Positions 1 through 8,170 of a stretch of 30,903 bases of DNA are shown here, piece after piece. Source of the stretch: an uncultured Lachnospiraceae bacterium (lineage in GTDB: Bacteria > Bacillota > Clostridia > Lachnospirales > Lachnospiraceae). A model generated the notes under the pieces. The model did no database searches and was not told the origin of the DNA. It saw only the letters and a program-made list of their open reading frames with translations. Each line of letters opens with the position of its first letter. Within the stretch, counting starts at the first letter, position 1. The DNA is taken from assembly GCA_900549665.1 (NCBI GenBank), contig URPH01000029.1, forward strand, positions 1 through 30,903, written 5' to 3'. The position numbers and the translations under genes are program-made.

Positions 1-27
1 GTCAACATTCTATCAGAAAATAGAAAT

Positions 28-76
28 ATGCTCTTGCAGAAATCATAACATTAAATTTACAAATATGCAAGAGCAT
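28..76. repeat. 11-bp perfect inverted repeat, 27-nt spacer
   Basis: ATGCTCTTGCA at 28-38 is mirrored exactly by TGCAAGAGCAT at 66-76. It lies just 3' of the small gene at 108-518, so on the minus strand it would form a hairpin after that gene's stop. The long AT-rich loop and the lack of a clean T-tract make it a poor Rho-independent terminator; it may be a weak terminator or the end of a small repeat element. Confidence 0.5.
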
Positions 77-107
77 GTATAATGAGATTCAGGTCTTTTA
101 AGCATTA

Positions 108-518
108 TCAGGAAATATAATTTATATTATTCTCCTCACAGAATTTTATCATATCAGATTCAAAAAGTTTAAAGTCTATCTTTCCTCTTGTTTTTATTGC
201 CTTTATTGAATCCACAACATTTTTTACAATCAGACTTTTTTTCTCATCTATATTAGCTTCAATATATTTTTCATAATTAATCTGCAAGCTAACTGAAGCA
301 AATCCATATTTTAATTCACATTTTTTTGTTTCTTTCCATAACCCTTTGCCTAACTCCTCTTGTGGAGCAACAATGGGACATACACCTACAGAATTAATAA
401 CATCACTATAACTCTTATCTCTCATATATGATGATAATGTTCTACACATATGATAGATATCATCATCCACTCCATATATATTGTTATAATACGCTGGTGA
501 ATTAATATTTAATTCCAT
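108..518 (-). CDS. Hypothetical protein, possibly immunity-like
   Basis: A 136-residue, probably cytoplasmic protein with no signal peptide or membrane segment. The start is put at the second ATG (518): AAAGGAGG lies 9 nt upstream of it, while the ATG at 527 directly abuts the same Shine-Dalgarno. The protein is rich in Lys, Ile, Asn and Tyr, and its central part (LWKETKKCELKYGFASVSLQ) followed by INYEKYIEAN has the flavour of small alpha/beta polymorphic-toxin immunity proteins such as Imm44. That resemblance is from memory and weak. No toxin gene is visible next to it inside the window, although the left flank is cut off. Its base composition is more AT-rich than the metal operon next door, which could mean later acquisition. 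Transcription probably starts at the extended -10 near 573-581. Confidence 0.7.
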   Translation of the reverse strand: MELNINSPAYYNNIYGVDDDIYHMCRTLSSYMRDKSYSDVINSVGVCPIVAPQEELGKGLWKETKKCELKYGFASVSLQINYEKYIEANIDEKKSLIVKNVVDSIKAIKTRGKIDFKLFESDMIKFCEENNINYIS

Positions 519-572
519 GTTTACCATCCTCCTTTAGGACGTCTTTTATCCATCGCGGTTATCAGTACTTTT

Positions 573-581
573 ACTATAGCA
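573..581 (-). promoter_or_regulatory. Extended -10 element for the 108-518 gene
   Basis: On the minus strand this reads TGCTATAGT, an extended -10 (TGn plus a hexamer close to TATAAT), 55 bp before the ATG at 518. No convincing -35 hexamer is seen at 16-18 bp, as expected for some extended -10 promoters. Confidence 0.35.
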
Positions 582-639
582 TACGTAATATAAAAACACA
601 GTTTCTTTTTTGATATTGTATAAAACTATTTCTCCAATG

Positions 640-667
640 AAAAAACTGCCCTTTCGGACAGTTTTTT
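640..667 (-). terminator. Rho-independent terminator of the metal operon
   Basis: On the minus strand: an A-tract, stem CUGUCC / GGGCAG (one G-U pair), a GAAA tetraloop, then TTTTTT. It begins 28 bp after the stop of the ArsR gene (695). The A- and T-tracts on both sides mean it could also stop plus-strand transcripts. Confidence 0.9.
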
Positions 668-694
668 CAGCACTTTGCAGCTTTTTAGACAATT

Positions 695-1060
695 TTACTC
701 TTCAATATGCTCCATACCCTGCGCGATCATGGTACTTACATGGGCATCCGCAAGAGAATAAAAAATCGACTTTCCTTCCCTGCGCGATTTGACAAGCTTG
801 CTCTGCTTTAAGATCTTGAGCTGATGTGAAATCGCTGACTGCGTCATATTGAGTACTGCTGCCAGATCACACACACATACCTCGGATTCAAATAAAACAT
901 AAAGGATCCGGATCCTGGTTGAATCGCCAAATACCTTAAATAGTTCCGCCAGATCATACAGCTTTTCTTCTGACGGCATGGTCTCATTGACAATTTTTAA
1001 TAGCTTTGGATGTACTTCTGTTGATGCACAACATTCAACTCCATCATGATTATATGTCAT
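695..1060 (-). CDS. cadC: CadC/SmtB-type ArsR-family metal sensor repressor
   Basis: A 121-residue winged-helix repressor that should bind the operator at 3336-3361 and release it when Zn, Cd or Pb binds. The start is the ATG at 1060, with AGGTGG 5 nt upstream; the GTG at 1069 sits inside that ribosome binding site. Two metal sites are visible. The alpha-3 CxC pair is C62/C64 (EVCVCDLA) with an N-terminal C10-C11 pair, as in CadC-type alpha3N sites. The complete alpha-5 motif is D105-x-H107-x10-H118-x2-E121, as in SmtB, CzrA and CadC. The recognition helix region is TQSAISHQLKIL. It is the last gene of the leftward operon after the ATPase and is followed by a strong terminator, so it is probably autoregulated. 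Family assignment is firm; exact metal preference is inference. Confidence 0.92.
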   Translation of the reverse strand: MTYNHDGVECCASTEVHPKLLKIVNETMPSEEKLYDLAELFKVFGDSTRIRILYVLFESEVCVCDLAAVLNMTQSAISHQLKILKQSKLVKSRREGKSIFYSLADAHVSTMIAQGMEHIEE

Positions 1061-1119
1061 AATATCCACCTGTTTTCCTTATATTGTTCCGACCCTGTAC
1101 AGGCCGTTTATTTTATACA

Positions 1120-3036
1120 TCACAGCTTCTTAACAAATAAAGCCCGGATAGCATTTAATACAGCAATGATCATAACACCGACATCCGCGAAGATAGCAAA
1201 CCACATATTGGCAATGCCGATTGCTCCGAGAAGCAGGCAGATCAATTTGATACCAATTGCAAATACAATGTTCTGATATACAATTCGCAGGCATTTTCTG
1301 GAAATCTTCACTGCCTTGGAAATCTTTAACGGATCATCATCCATTAATACAATATCTGCAGCTTCAATTGCCGCATCTGAACCAAGCGCTCCCATGGCAA
1401 TACCGATATCTGCTCTGGATAATACAGGAGCGTCATTGATACCGTCACCCACAAATGCAAGCTTTTCTTTTTTTGATTTTTTTTCTAAGAGCTCCTCAAC
1501 CTTTGTTACCTTATCGGACGGCAACAGCTCACTGAACACTTCATCAACACCAAGCTCTCTGGCTACGGAATCGGCAACCGCTTTGGAATCGCCGGTCAGC
1601 ATAACTGTCTTTTTGACACCAACCTTTTTCAATGCCTCAATCGCTTCTTTTGCATGCGGCTTAATAATATCGGAAATCAGGATCTGTCCTGCATACTGAT
1701 TGTCTACCGCAACATGTACAACTGTTCCGATCTGATTGCAGGGCTTATAGTCTGCACCGATTTTTTTCATCAGCCTTTCATTACCGGCTGCAACGCTCTT
1801 TCCGTCTACATAGGCAATCACACCGTGACCGCTGATTTCCTGTACATCACTGATCCGGTCTTTGTCAATATCCTTGCCGTATGCCTTCTGTAAGCTCTTG
1901 CTGATCGGGTGTGTTGAATAGCTTTCGGCACATGCAGCAAGTTCGATCAGTTCTTCCTTCGGAATGGTATTTTCGTAGACACCATTTACTTCAAAAACAC
2001 CCTGTGTCATAGTACCGGTTTTATCAAAGACAACGTATTTTGCTTCGGATAAAGCCTCTAAATAGCTGGAGCCCTTTACCAGTACACCCTGATTGCCGGC
2101 TCCGCCGATACCTGCGAAGAAGCTTAACGGAATGCTGATCACAAGCGCGCAGGGACAGCTGATAACCAAGAAGGTCAGTGCACGATAAATGTATACCGGC
2201 CACATGGGCGTAATTCCCATAAAAAATCTTACAACCGGAGGCAGGATAGCCAATGCTAACGCACCATAGCAGACTGCGGGAGTATAATATCTTGCAAATT
2301 TAGAAATAAAGTTTTCGGATCTGGATTTTTTGGAGCTGGCATTTTCGACCAGATCCAAGATCTTGGATACGGTGGATTCGCCAAATTCCTTTGTTGTCCG
2401 GATCTTGATCAGGCCATTCATATTGATACAGCCACTGATAACCTCGTCTCCGGCCTTTGCTTCTCTCGGCAGGCTTTCGCCGGTCAGCGCACTGGTATTT
2501 AATGATGTAACACCTTCCACAATGATACCATCGATCGGCACTTTTTCACCGGGTTTTACCACAATAACGGTTCCGATCTTTACTTCATCCGGATCTACCT
2601 GTGTAAGCTCACCGTCTGTTTCAATATTGGCATAATCGGGACGGATATCCATCAGCTCGCTGATGTTGCGGCGGCTCTTGCCTACGGCATAGCTTTGGAA
2701 AAGCTCACCGATCTGGTAAAACAGCATAACGGCAATTGCTTCGGTATAATCACTTTCACCGGCAAGTCCGAGAGCTGCAGCCGATTCACTTCCGTTGTAT
2801 AGGGCAACTGCCATCGCACCGATCGTCGCTACAGCCATCAGGAAGTTTTCATCAAAAACCTGACGGTTCAGGATACCTTTTCCGGCTTTCTTTAATACAT
2901 CATATCCGATAACGAAATAGGGGATCAGATATAAAAGAAATCTCAAAATTCCTTCGACCGGAGTAAATTTTAAAATGATCATCATGGCGGCGGAAACAAT
3001 GATCCGTACCAGCATCTTTTTTTGTTTTTTATTCAT
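1120..3036 (-). CDS. cadA: Heavy-metal P-type ATPase, PIB-2 (Zn/Cd/Pb) class
   Basis: A 638-residue ATP-driven efflux pump of the cytoplasmic membrane. Landmarks in order: TGES actuator loop at 185-188, CPC metal-site motif in a membrane helix at 294-296, DKTGT phosphorylation site with D338, HP motif at 376-377, and the GDGINDAP hinge around 530-537. Lys597 and Asp618 in the last two helices fit the K...D pattern of the Zn/Cd/Pb (PIB-2) class rather than copper pumps. The protein starts almost directly with membrane helices: the usual N-terminal HMA domain is absent. A free HMA protein is encoded 35 bp upstream instead, and the two probably form a split system. GAGG lies 7 nt before the ATG. 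Regulated with its neighbours through the operator at 3336-3361. Confidence 0.95.
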   Translation of the reverse strand: MNKKQKKMLVRIIVSAAMMIILKFTPVEGILRFLLYLIPYFVIGYDVLKKAGKGILNRQVFDENFLMAVATIGAMAVALYNGSESAAALGLAGESDYTEAIAVMLFYQIGELFQSYAVGKSRRNISELMDIRPDYANIETDGELTQVDPDEVKIGTVIVVKPGEKVPIDGIIVEGVTSLNTSALTGESLPREAKAGDEVISGCINMNGLIKIRTTKEFGESTVSKILDLVENASSKKSRSENFISKFARYYTPAVCYGALALAILPPVVRFFMGITPMWPVYIYRALTFLVISCPCALVISIPLSFFAGIGGAGNQGVLVKGSSYLEALSEAKYVVFDKTGTMTQGVFEVNGVYENTIPKEELIELAACAESYSTHPISKSLQKAYGKDIDKDRISDVQEISGHGVIAYVDGKSVAAGNERLMKKIGADYKPCNQIGTVVHVAVDNQYAGQILISDIIKPHAKEAIEALKKVGVKKTVMLTGDSKAVADSVARELGVDEVFSELLPSDKVTKVEELLEKKSKKEKLAFVGDGINDAPVLSRADIGIAMGALGSDAAIEAADIVLMDDDPLKISKAVKISRKCLRIVYQNIVFAIGIKLICLLLGAIGIANMWFAIFADVGVMIIAVLNAIRALFVKKL

Positions 3037-3071
3037 AGCGAAACCTCATTTATTTTATCCGTAATCACTTA

Positions 3072-3290
3072 TTAAAAAAAGATCTCACAATCATCTTCTA
3101 CTTTTTTGCAGTTGCTCAGGACAGCTTCCATAACTGCTTTTGCATCTTTGCCTTCTTCAAATTCCACGCTCATCTTCTGGGTCATGAAGTTTACAACAGC
3201 GTCTTTAACACCGGCTGTCTTTTTAGCGGCTTCTTCCATTTTATTTGCACAGTTAGCACAGTCAACTTCGATTTTGTAGGTCTTTTTCAT
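3072..3290 (-). CDS. Free-standing HMA domain metal chaperone
   Basis: A 72-residue cytoplasmic ferredoxin-fold metal-binding protein. The CANC motif (DCANCANKMEEAA, about residues 11-23) is the standard HMA CxxC site that carries soft metal ions. A second cysteine pair near the C-terminus (LSNCKKVEDDCEIFF) is unusual for such a short domain and could add ligands. The start is the ATG at 3290, with AAAGGTGATC upstream; the longer frame to 3356 has no ribosome binding site and runs into the operator. It is the first gene of the metal operon and precedes an ATPase that lacks its own HMA domain, so it likely delivers metal to that pump. Family certain, partner inferred from context. Confidence 0.9.
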   Translation of the reverse strand: MKKTYKIEVDCANCANKMEEAAKKTAGVKDAVVNFMTQKMSVEFEEGKDAKAVMEAVLSNCKKVEDDCEIFF

Positions 3291-3335
3291 AATGATCACC
3301 TTTCCTTTATGTGTATTTATTTTTTGTTTTGTTAC

Positions 3336-3361
3336 AACATATGAACAATCATTCATATGTT
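3336..3361 (-). promoter_or_regulatory. ArsR/SmtB-type operator of the metal operon
   Basis: A perfect inverted repeat AACATATGA (3336-3344) / TCATATGTT (3353-3361). The core at 3339-3358 matches the SmtB/CadC operator pattern A-n2-TGAA-n6-TTCA-n2-T exactly. It starts 8 bp downstream of the -10 box, so bound repressor would cover the transcription start. Confidence 0.88.
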
Positions 3362-3368
3362 TAAATAT

Positions 3369-3396
3369 ATTGTAGCACGTATCTTATAGATGTCAA
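3369..3396 (-). promoter_or_regulatory. Sigma-A promoter of the metal operon
   Basis: On the minus strand a perfect -35 TTGACA (3391-3396), a 16-bp spacer and a -10 TACAAT (3369-3374). It is followed directly by the ArsR operator and then the HMA chaperone gene. Confidence 0.88.
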
Positions 3397-3424
3397 TTCT
3401 TTTTTTTGCAAACGAATTATCTTA

Positions 3425-3503
3425 CTCAACTACGAGAAACACGCTTTGCAAGTTTCTCGAGTTATCGCGGTGCTCGCCAAATCTGCATGCAAGCATGCGA
3501 TTT
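3425..3503. repeat. Double-hairpin intergenic element
   Basis: Two strong hairpins lie side by side between the metal promoter and the NUDIX gene. The first is CGAGAAAC (3433-3440) / GTTTCTCG (3452-3459) with an 11-nt loop. The second is AAATC...GCATGC, loop AA, GCATGC...GATTT (3479-3503) with one bulged base. CGAG/CTCG words recur around both. Neither has a T-tract, so this looks more like an extragenic repeat than a simple terminator. No second copy of similar length was seen in this window. Confidence 0.6.
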
Positions 3504-3536
3504 TTCTCGCTACTCGCGTAAATAAAAAACAGGTGC

Positions 3537-4037
3537 TTATCGAAACACCTGTTTAATGCTGTCATAATGTAAAAATATGCCCTGTCTGCCAAGCTCCGCA
3601 ATTTCCTCGGCTGTGGCCAGCTTGAAGCCATCGGTCTCAGCCTCCTGCGGCTTGACATCTGTCTCATCAAAATCCAGTTCAAACCGGTAGACATCGACAA
3701 AATAATTGTCTCCCTCGCCCGGGTTTTCTCTGTGATAGGTAAACTGATAGGCATCCTTGCAGTCTGATACGTCAATTCCGGTCTCTTCCCTGACCTCGCG
3801 GATTGCGGCATCCAGCGATTCTTCCCCAGCCTGCGCTGCGCCTCCCGATACCTCCCAGTGTCCCGGTGCCCATGCCTTGGTCATGACACGTTTGGTGATC
3901 AGGTATCTGCCATCCGGCCTGCATACCACGCCAAGCACAGTCAGATGATATTCTCCATCCTGCAGGATCCAGTCATTTCTTTTCATCGTGCGGCCGGTTC
4001 TTTTTTTATCCTTATCGTAAATATCCCATAATTCCAT
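3537..4037 (-). CDS. NUDIX hydrolase
   Basis: A 166-residue cytoplasmic hydrolase of nucleoside-diphosphate-linked substrates. The NUDIX box GX5EX7REUXEEXGU is complete at residues 66-88 (G66, E72, R80-E81, E84-E85, G87). The N-terminus (LWDIYDKDKKRTGRTMKR) and the WAPGHWEVSGG stretch are typical of the subgroup that resembles isopentenyl-diphosphate isomerase-like NUDIX proteins (YfcD type), but the substrate cannot be told from sequence. AGAGGAC precedes the ATG at 4037. The gene stands alone on the minus strand: a candidate extended -10 TGGTAAAAT is at 4081-4089, and the double-hairpin element follows its stop. Confidence 0.9.
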   Translation of the reverse strand: MELWDIYDKDKKRTGRTMKRNDWILQDGEYHLTVLGVVCRPDGRYLITKRVMTKAWAPGHWEVSGGAAQAGEESLDAAIREVREETGIDVSDCKDAYQFTYHRENPGEGDNYFVDVYRFELDFDETDVKPQEAETDGFKLATAEEIAELGRQGIFLHYDSIKQVFR

Positions 4038-4186
4038 TTTTCGTCCTCTGTTTCTCTTTTATTTCTCTGATCTACGGCTTATTTTACCATAGATCCCATC
4101 ATCATGAAATACCATCTTTCCGGACTCCCTTTACCAAATTGTCCTTATCAGACTATCATTCCCGGATTTTCTCCTTGTAAACAGCA

Positions 4187-4224
4187 TTTTACCGCCTGCC
4201 GCAAATTGCAGACAGACGGTAAAA
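4187..4224 (-). terminator. Hairpin after araD, probable operon end
   Basis: TTTTACCG (4187-4194) pairs with CGGTAAAA (4217-4224); the inner CTG/CAG extends the stem with one mismatch. It lies about 50 bp after the araD stop. No clean T-tract follows on the minus strand, so termination efficiency is uncertain. Confidence 0.5.
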
Positions 4225-4271
4225 CATAGGTTGGTATATTTATAGAGAAGGAAAAACTTAGTATCCTTTTA

Positions 4272-4970
4272 TCAGTTTGACTGTCCATAATAAGCATTGG
4301 CACCGTGTTTCCGGAAATAATGCTTATCCTGCAGCTCCTGAGGCGCCGGCTTGATCTCGGGATTGATCGTCTCAGCCCGGTATGCCATCTTTGCCACTTC
4401 CTCTAAAACAACTGCATTGTGAACTGCCTCATGTGCATCCCTGCCCCATGCAAAGGGCCCATGATTTTTGCATAAAACGGCAGGAACAGCGACCGGGTCC
4501 TTGTCCATGCGTTTAAATTCATTAACAATCAGATGACCTGTATTTTCTTCGTAGGCACTTTCGATCTCATCTGCATTCAGGCATCTGACACAGGGAATTT
4601 CCCCATAAAAATAATCTGCATGTGTCGTACCGTAGCAGGGAATGCTTCTTCCCGCCTGTGCCCAGCTGGTTGCATAAGAGGAATGCGTATGGACCACACC
4701 CCCGATTTCAGGGAAAGCCTTGTACAGCTCCAGATGTGTGGCTGTATCGGAAGAAGGATTGTATCTGCCTTCTACCTTATTACCATCCAAATCCATAACA
4801 ACCATGTCATCCGGTGTCAGCTTGTCATAATCCACACCACTTGGTTTGATGACAAACAATCCTTTTTCACGGTCAATTCCGCTGACATTGCCCCATGTAA
4901 ATGTGACCAGTTCATAATGAGGCAGCAGCATATTTGCTTCATATACTTCTTTTTTTAATTCTTCTAACAT
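4272..4970 (-). CDS. araD: L-ribulose-5-phosphate 4-epimerase
   Basis: A 232-residue class II aldolase-family enzyme converting L-ribulose 5-phosphate to D-xylulose 5-phosphate, the last step of arabinose catabolism before the pentose phosphate pathway. Zn ligands are visible as H94-x-H96 (VVHTHSS) and H170 (KNHGPFAWG). The phosphate-binding and catalytic SSDTATHLELY stretch (D75) and the C-terminal tyrosines (HGANAYYGQ) match the family, and the length is normal. The ATG at 4970 follows GGAGAGAG. It is the last gene of araA-araB-araD, with about 60 bp after araB. Fuculose aldolases share the fold, but the neighbours settle the call. Confidence 0.95.
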   Translation of the reverse strand: MLEELKKEVYEANMLLPHYELVTFTWGNVSGIDREKGLFVIKPSGVDYDKLTPDDMVVMDLDGNKVEGRYNPSSDTATHLELYKAFPEIGGVVHTHSSYATSWAQAGRSIPCYGTTHADYFYGEIPCVRCLNADEIESAYEENTGHLIVNEFKRMDKDPVAVPAVLCKNHGPFAWGRDAHEAVHNAVVLEEVAKMAYRAETINPEIKPAPQELQDKHYFRKHGANAYYGQSN

Positions 4971-5032
4971 ATGTAATCTCTCTCCATTCTCCCGTAAAAT
5001 GATTTCATCAGCAATGAACGGGCAACTGCATT

Positions 5033-6622
5033 TTAAAACAATGTCGTTGCTTCTTTTTCCATTGCAAGGCCCTTCATGTACTGCTCCATGAATTTCTCAA
5101 AGCCTGCAACATTTTCGGGAATCGGTGATAGTCTGCTTGCCTTCTGTCCTGCAAAGATCCTGTTGTTTAAGTATTCGGGCAGGGTTTCTCCAGCTTCTTT
5201 ATGGATCAGATAAGCTGCCAGTATGGCAATACCCCATGCTCCGCCTTCGCCGGCTGTTTCCATGACACTGACCGGTGCGTTGATGGCATCGGCTGCGATC
5301 TGCTGGCCGACACCGGGTGTCTTGAAGTATCCGCCATGTCCAAGCATTTCATCTACTTTTACGCCTTCCTCCTTGATCATCAGATCCATACCGGATTTTA
5401 AGGTCGCAAGTGCAGAGTATAAATGCATTCTCATAAAGTTAGCCAATGTAAACTTTGATTCCTGTGAACGCACAAAGGTAATGGCTCCTTTGTCAAATCC
5501 GGTAACAGGTTCGCCGGAAAAATAATTGTAGGATAAGAGGCCTCCACAATCGGAATCACCTTCCATTGCCTTGCTGTAAAGCATGGTAAAAAGTGTATTC
5601 ATATCCGTTTCATGGCCGTTAGCCTTTGCAAACTCTCCGAAAAGATTAACCCATGCATTGATCTCGGAGGTACAGTTATTGCAGTGCACCATTCCGACCA
5701 GTGCTCCATCCGGTGTTGTCACAAGATCAATCTGCGGATAAACCCTGGATAATTCTTTTTCCAGTACAACCATTGCAAATACACTTGTGCCGGCTGAAAT
5801 ATTGCCGGTGCGTACCGATACACTGTTGGTTGCCACCATACCGGTTCCGGCATCACCCTCGGGCGGACACATTTTGGATCCGGCCTGCAGCTTTCCGCTT
5901 ACATCAAGCAAAGCTGCGCCTTCAGCGGTTAATACGCCTGCATCGGCACCTGCCGGGATGGATTTGGGTAATATATCTTTTAATTTCCATGAAAAGCCTT
6001 CACCTGCAACCAGCTCATCAAATCCGGCGATCATCTTCTGATCATAATCACCGGTTTTGGTATCGATCGGGAACATGCCGGAAGCATCGCCGACGCCAAG
6101 TACTTTCTCACCGGTCAGCTTCCAGTGCACATAGCCTGCCAGTGTTGTAAAAAATGCGACATCCTTTACATGCTCTTCCTTATTTAAGATCGCCTGATAC
6201 AGATGGGAAATACTCCAACGCTGGGGAATGTTGTAGGAAAATGCTTCTGTAAGCTTAACCGACGCCTCCTCGGTAATCGTATTTCTCCATGTACGGAAGG
6301 GCACTAACAGCTCTCCGTCTTTATCAAATGCCAGATATCCATGCATCATGGCAGAAAAACCGATAGATGCAATCTGTGTGATCTCCGTATCATATTTTTC
6401 TTTGACATCCTTTAATAAATCCTGATAGCAGTCCTGTAATCCTGTCCAGATGTCGGAAAGGGTATAAGTCCAGACACCGTTTTCAAAGCGGTTTTCCCAT
6501 CCATGTCCGCCGGATGCCAGCACGCTGCCTTTTTCATCAATCAAAACGGATTTGATTCTGGTAGATCCAAATTCTATTCCCAAAATCGATTTCCCGCTTT
6601 CAATTATTTCTTTCGCGCTCAT
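5033..6622 (-). CDS. araB: FGGY-family kinase, probable L-ribulokinase
   Basis: A 529-residue sugar kinase phosphorylating L-ribulose to L-ribulose 5-phosphate with ATP. The N-terminus has the FGGY/actin-fold phosphate loop IEFGSTRIKSVLID, and the C-terminal half has the GHGGYFKTPGVGQQIAADA and AGEGGAWGIAILAAYL stretches that bind nucleotide. It is somewhat shorter than classical AraB (about 560 residues) and belongs to the Clostridia/Bacteroides branch that is often labelled only as FGGY carbohydrate kinase. The second ATG (6622) is preferred: GGAGG lies 6 nt before it but only 3 nt before the ATG at 6625. It sits between araA (about 30 bp upstream) and araD, which supports ribulose as substrate. 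Confidence 0.88.
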   Translation of the reverse strand: MSAKEIIESGKSILGIEFGSTRIKSVLIDEKGSVLASGGHGWENRFENGVWTYTLSDIWTGLQDCYQDLLKDVKEKYDTEITQIASIGFSAMMHGYLAFDKDGELLVPFRTWRNTITEEASVKLTEAFSYNIPQRWSISHLYQAILNKEEHVKDVAFFTTLAGYVHWKLTGEKVLGVGDASGMFPIDTKTGDYDQKMIAGFDELVAGEGFSWKLKDILPKSIPAGADAGVLTAEGAALLDVSGKLQAGSKMCPPEGDAGTGMVATNSVSVRTGNISAGTSVFAMVVLEKELSRVYPQIDLVTTPDGALVGMVHCNNCTSEINAWVNLFGEFAKANGHETDMNTLFTMLYSKAMEGDSDCGGLLSYNYFSGEPVTGFDKGAITFVRSQESKFTLANFMRMHLYSALATLKSGMDLMIKEEGVKVDEMLGHGGYFKTPGVGQQIAADAINAPVSVMETAGEGGAWGIAILAAYLIHKEAGETLPEYLNNRIFAGQKASRLSPIPENVAGFEKFMEQYMKGLAMEKEATTLF

Positions 6623-6653
6623 CATATTCCTCCATTTTCACTATTTGTGGTCT

Positions 6654-8138
6654 TTAATAAGAAGCTTCATTCCATCTAAGCTCATTTTTGATATCACGAA
6701 TGTTGGTATTTTCATCGATCACGATACTCTCAATTCCCATTGCGGCTGCCCAGTCAACCATCTGCTCTACAGATAAATCGTAGGTAAATGCCGTATGGTG
6801 TGCTCCTCCTGCCAAAATCCAGGCTGTAGCGCCAATTTCCAGATTGGGTCTCGGCGTCCAGAATGCGGTTCCTACCGGGAGCTTCGGCATCGGCTTCTTA
6901 ACTTTTTTGCAGTCAACGGCATTGATCAGGAGACGGAAACGATGTCCCAGATCGATCAGGGAGCATGCGATCGCAGGTCCTTCTTTAGAAGTAAACACCA
7001 GTCTTGCGGGATCCTCTCTGTTGCCCATGGAAAGCGGGCAGACCTTAATGCCGATCTCGCCATCCGCAATCGAAGGACAGACCTCAAGCATATGCGCCTG
7101 CAAAATTCCTTCTTCTCCGGGCACCAGATGATAGGTGTAATCCTCCATCATGGACGTACCCTTTGCATCCTTGATACCGGCTGTCATCAGCTTCATCAAC
7201 CGGACCATGGCAGCTACCTTCCAGTCACCCTCGGCTCCAAAGCCATAACCCTTTTCCATCAGTCTCTGGATTGCAAGACCCGGAAGCTGCTGCAGTCCGC
7301 CAAGCATGCCAAAGTGTGTTACAACTGCCTGATAATTGTTGTCTACAAGGAATTTTTCAATACCGATCTCCTGCCTTGCCTGTACGGCAACGTGACGGCG
7401 GAATTCCTCCGGATCTCTTCCTTCATCAATGATCTTGTACTTACTATAATATTCATCAACCAAAGCTGCAACATCTGTATCGGAAACAGCATTGACATAT
7501 TCTACCAGATCATTGACACAGTAATGGTCGATCTCCCATCCAAACTTGATCTGCGCTTCTACCTTGTCACCTTCGGTTACGGCAACATTGTTCATATTGT
7601 CGCCAAAACGGCAGACACGGATATGGGAAGATTCGATCAGGCCGATCGCAGTACGCATCCAGCTGCCAAGCTGCTTCTGGACCTTTTCATTTGCCCAGTG
7701 GCCGACGATCACCTTGCGCTCAATGCCCATACGGCTGACAATATGACCGTATTCACGATCTCCGTGAGCTGACTGGTTTTCATTCATGAAATCCATGTCA
7801 ATTGTATCATAAGGAAGCGCTTCGTTAAACTGTGTATGTAAATGACATAAAGGCTTATTGTACTCCTTCAGTCCTAAAATCCACATTTTTGCCGGAGAAA
7901 AGGTGTGCATCCATGTGATAACGCCTGCACATTCCGGATCGTTGTTTGCATCATGAAATGTCTTGCGGATAGATGCCTGACTGATTAAGGTAGGCTTTAA
8001 CACAACAGGAAACGGCAGATTGCCTGACTGGTTCAGTCCTTCCACTATTTTTGCGGAATGTTCGGCAACCTTTCTCAAACATTCATCTCCATACAGATCC
8101 TGCGATCCTGTGCAAAACCAAAAGCAATAATTCTTCAT
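6654..8138 (-). CDS. araA: L-arabinose isomerase
   Basis: A 494-residue cytoplasmic enzyme isomerising L-arabinose to L-ribulose, Mn-dependent. The metal and catalytic residues line up with the Escherichia coli enzyme: E303 (GAEGDWK), E332 (SMMEDY), H349 (QAHML) and H448 (GGAHHTAF). The protein is full length. AGGAGG stands at the correct distance before the ATG at 8138. A 177-bp gap separates it from the permease gene upstream; that gap holds a hairpin and 21-bp-phased repeats, so araA-araB-araD may be partly uncoupled from the transporter transcript and separately controlled. Confidence 0.97.
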   Translation of the reverse strand: MKNYCFWFCTGSQDLYGDECLRKVAEHSAKIVEGLNQSGNLPFPVVLKPTLISQASIRKTFHDANNDPECAGVITWMHTFSPAKMWILGLKEYNKPLCHLHTQFNEALPYDTIDMDFMNENQSAHGDREYGHIVSRMGIERKVIVGHWANEKVQKQLGSWMRTAIGLIESSHIRVCRFGDNMNNVAVTEGDKVEAQIKFGWEIDHYCVNDLVEYVNAVSDTDVAALVDEYYSKYKIIDEGRDPEEFRRHVAVQARQEIGIEKFLVDNNYQAVVTHFGMLGGLQQLPGLAIQRLMEKGYGFGAEGDWKVAAMVRLMKLMTAGIKDAKGTSMMEDYTYHLVPGEEGILQAHMLEVCPSIADGEIGIKVCPLSMGNREDPARLVFTSKEGPAIACSLIDLGHRFRLLINAVDCKKVKKPMPKLPVGTAFWTPRPNLEIGATAWILAGGAHHTAFTYDLSVEQMVDWAAAMGIESIVIDENTNIRDIKNELRWNEASY

Positions 8139-8170
8139 GCCAATTTCCTCCTGTTCTTAAATTAAATATT

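Noticed and set aside
3422..3811. 129-residue open frame overlapping the NUDIX gene
   Set aside because: It is a shifted-frame shadow of the NUDIX gene running into the hairpin element, with no ribosome binding site and no recognisable domain.
6795..7772. 325-residue plus-strand open frame opposite araA
   Set aside because: It is antisense to araA, whose catalytic residues are all intact; composition is that of a mirror frame and no ribosome binding site is seen.
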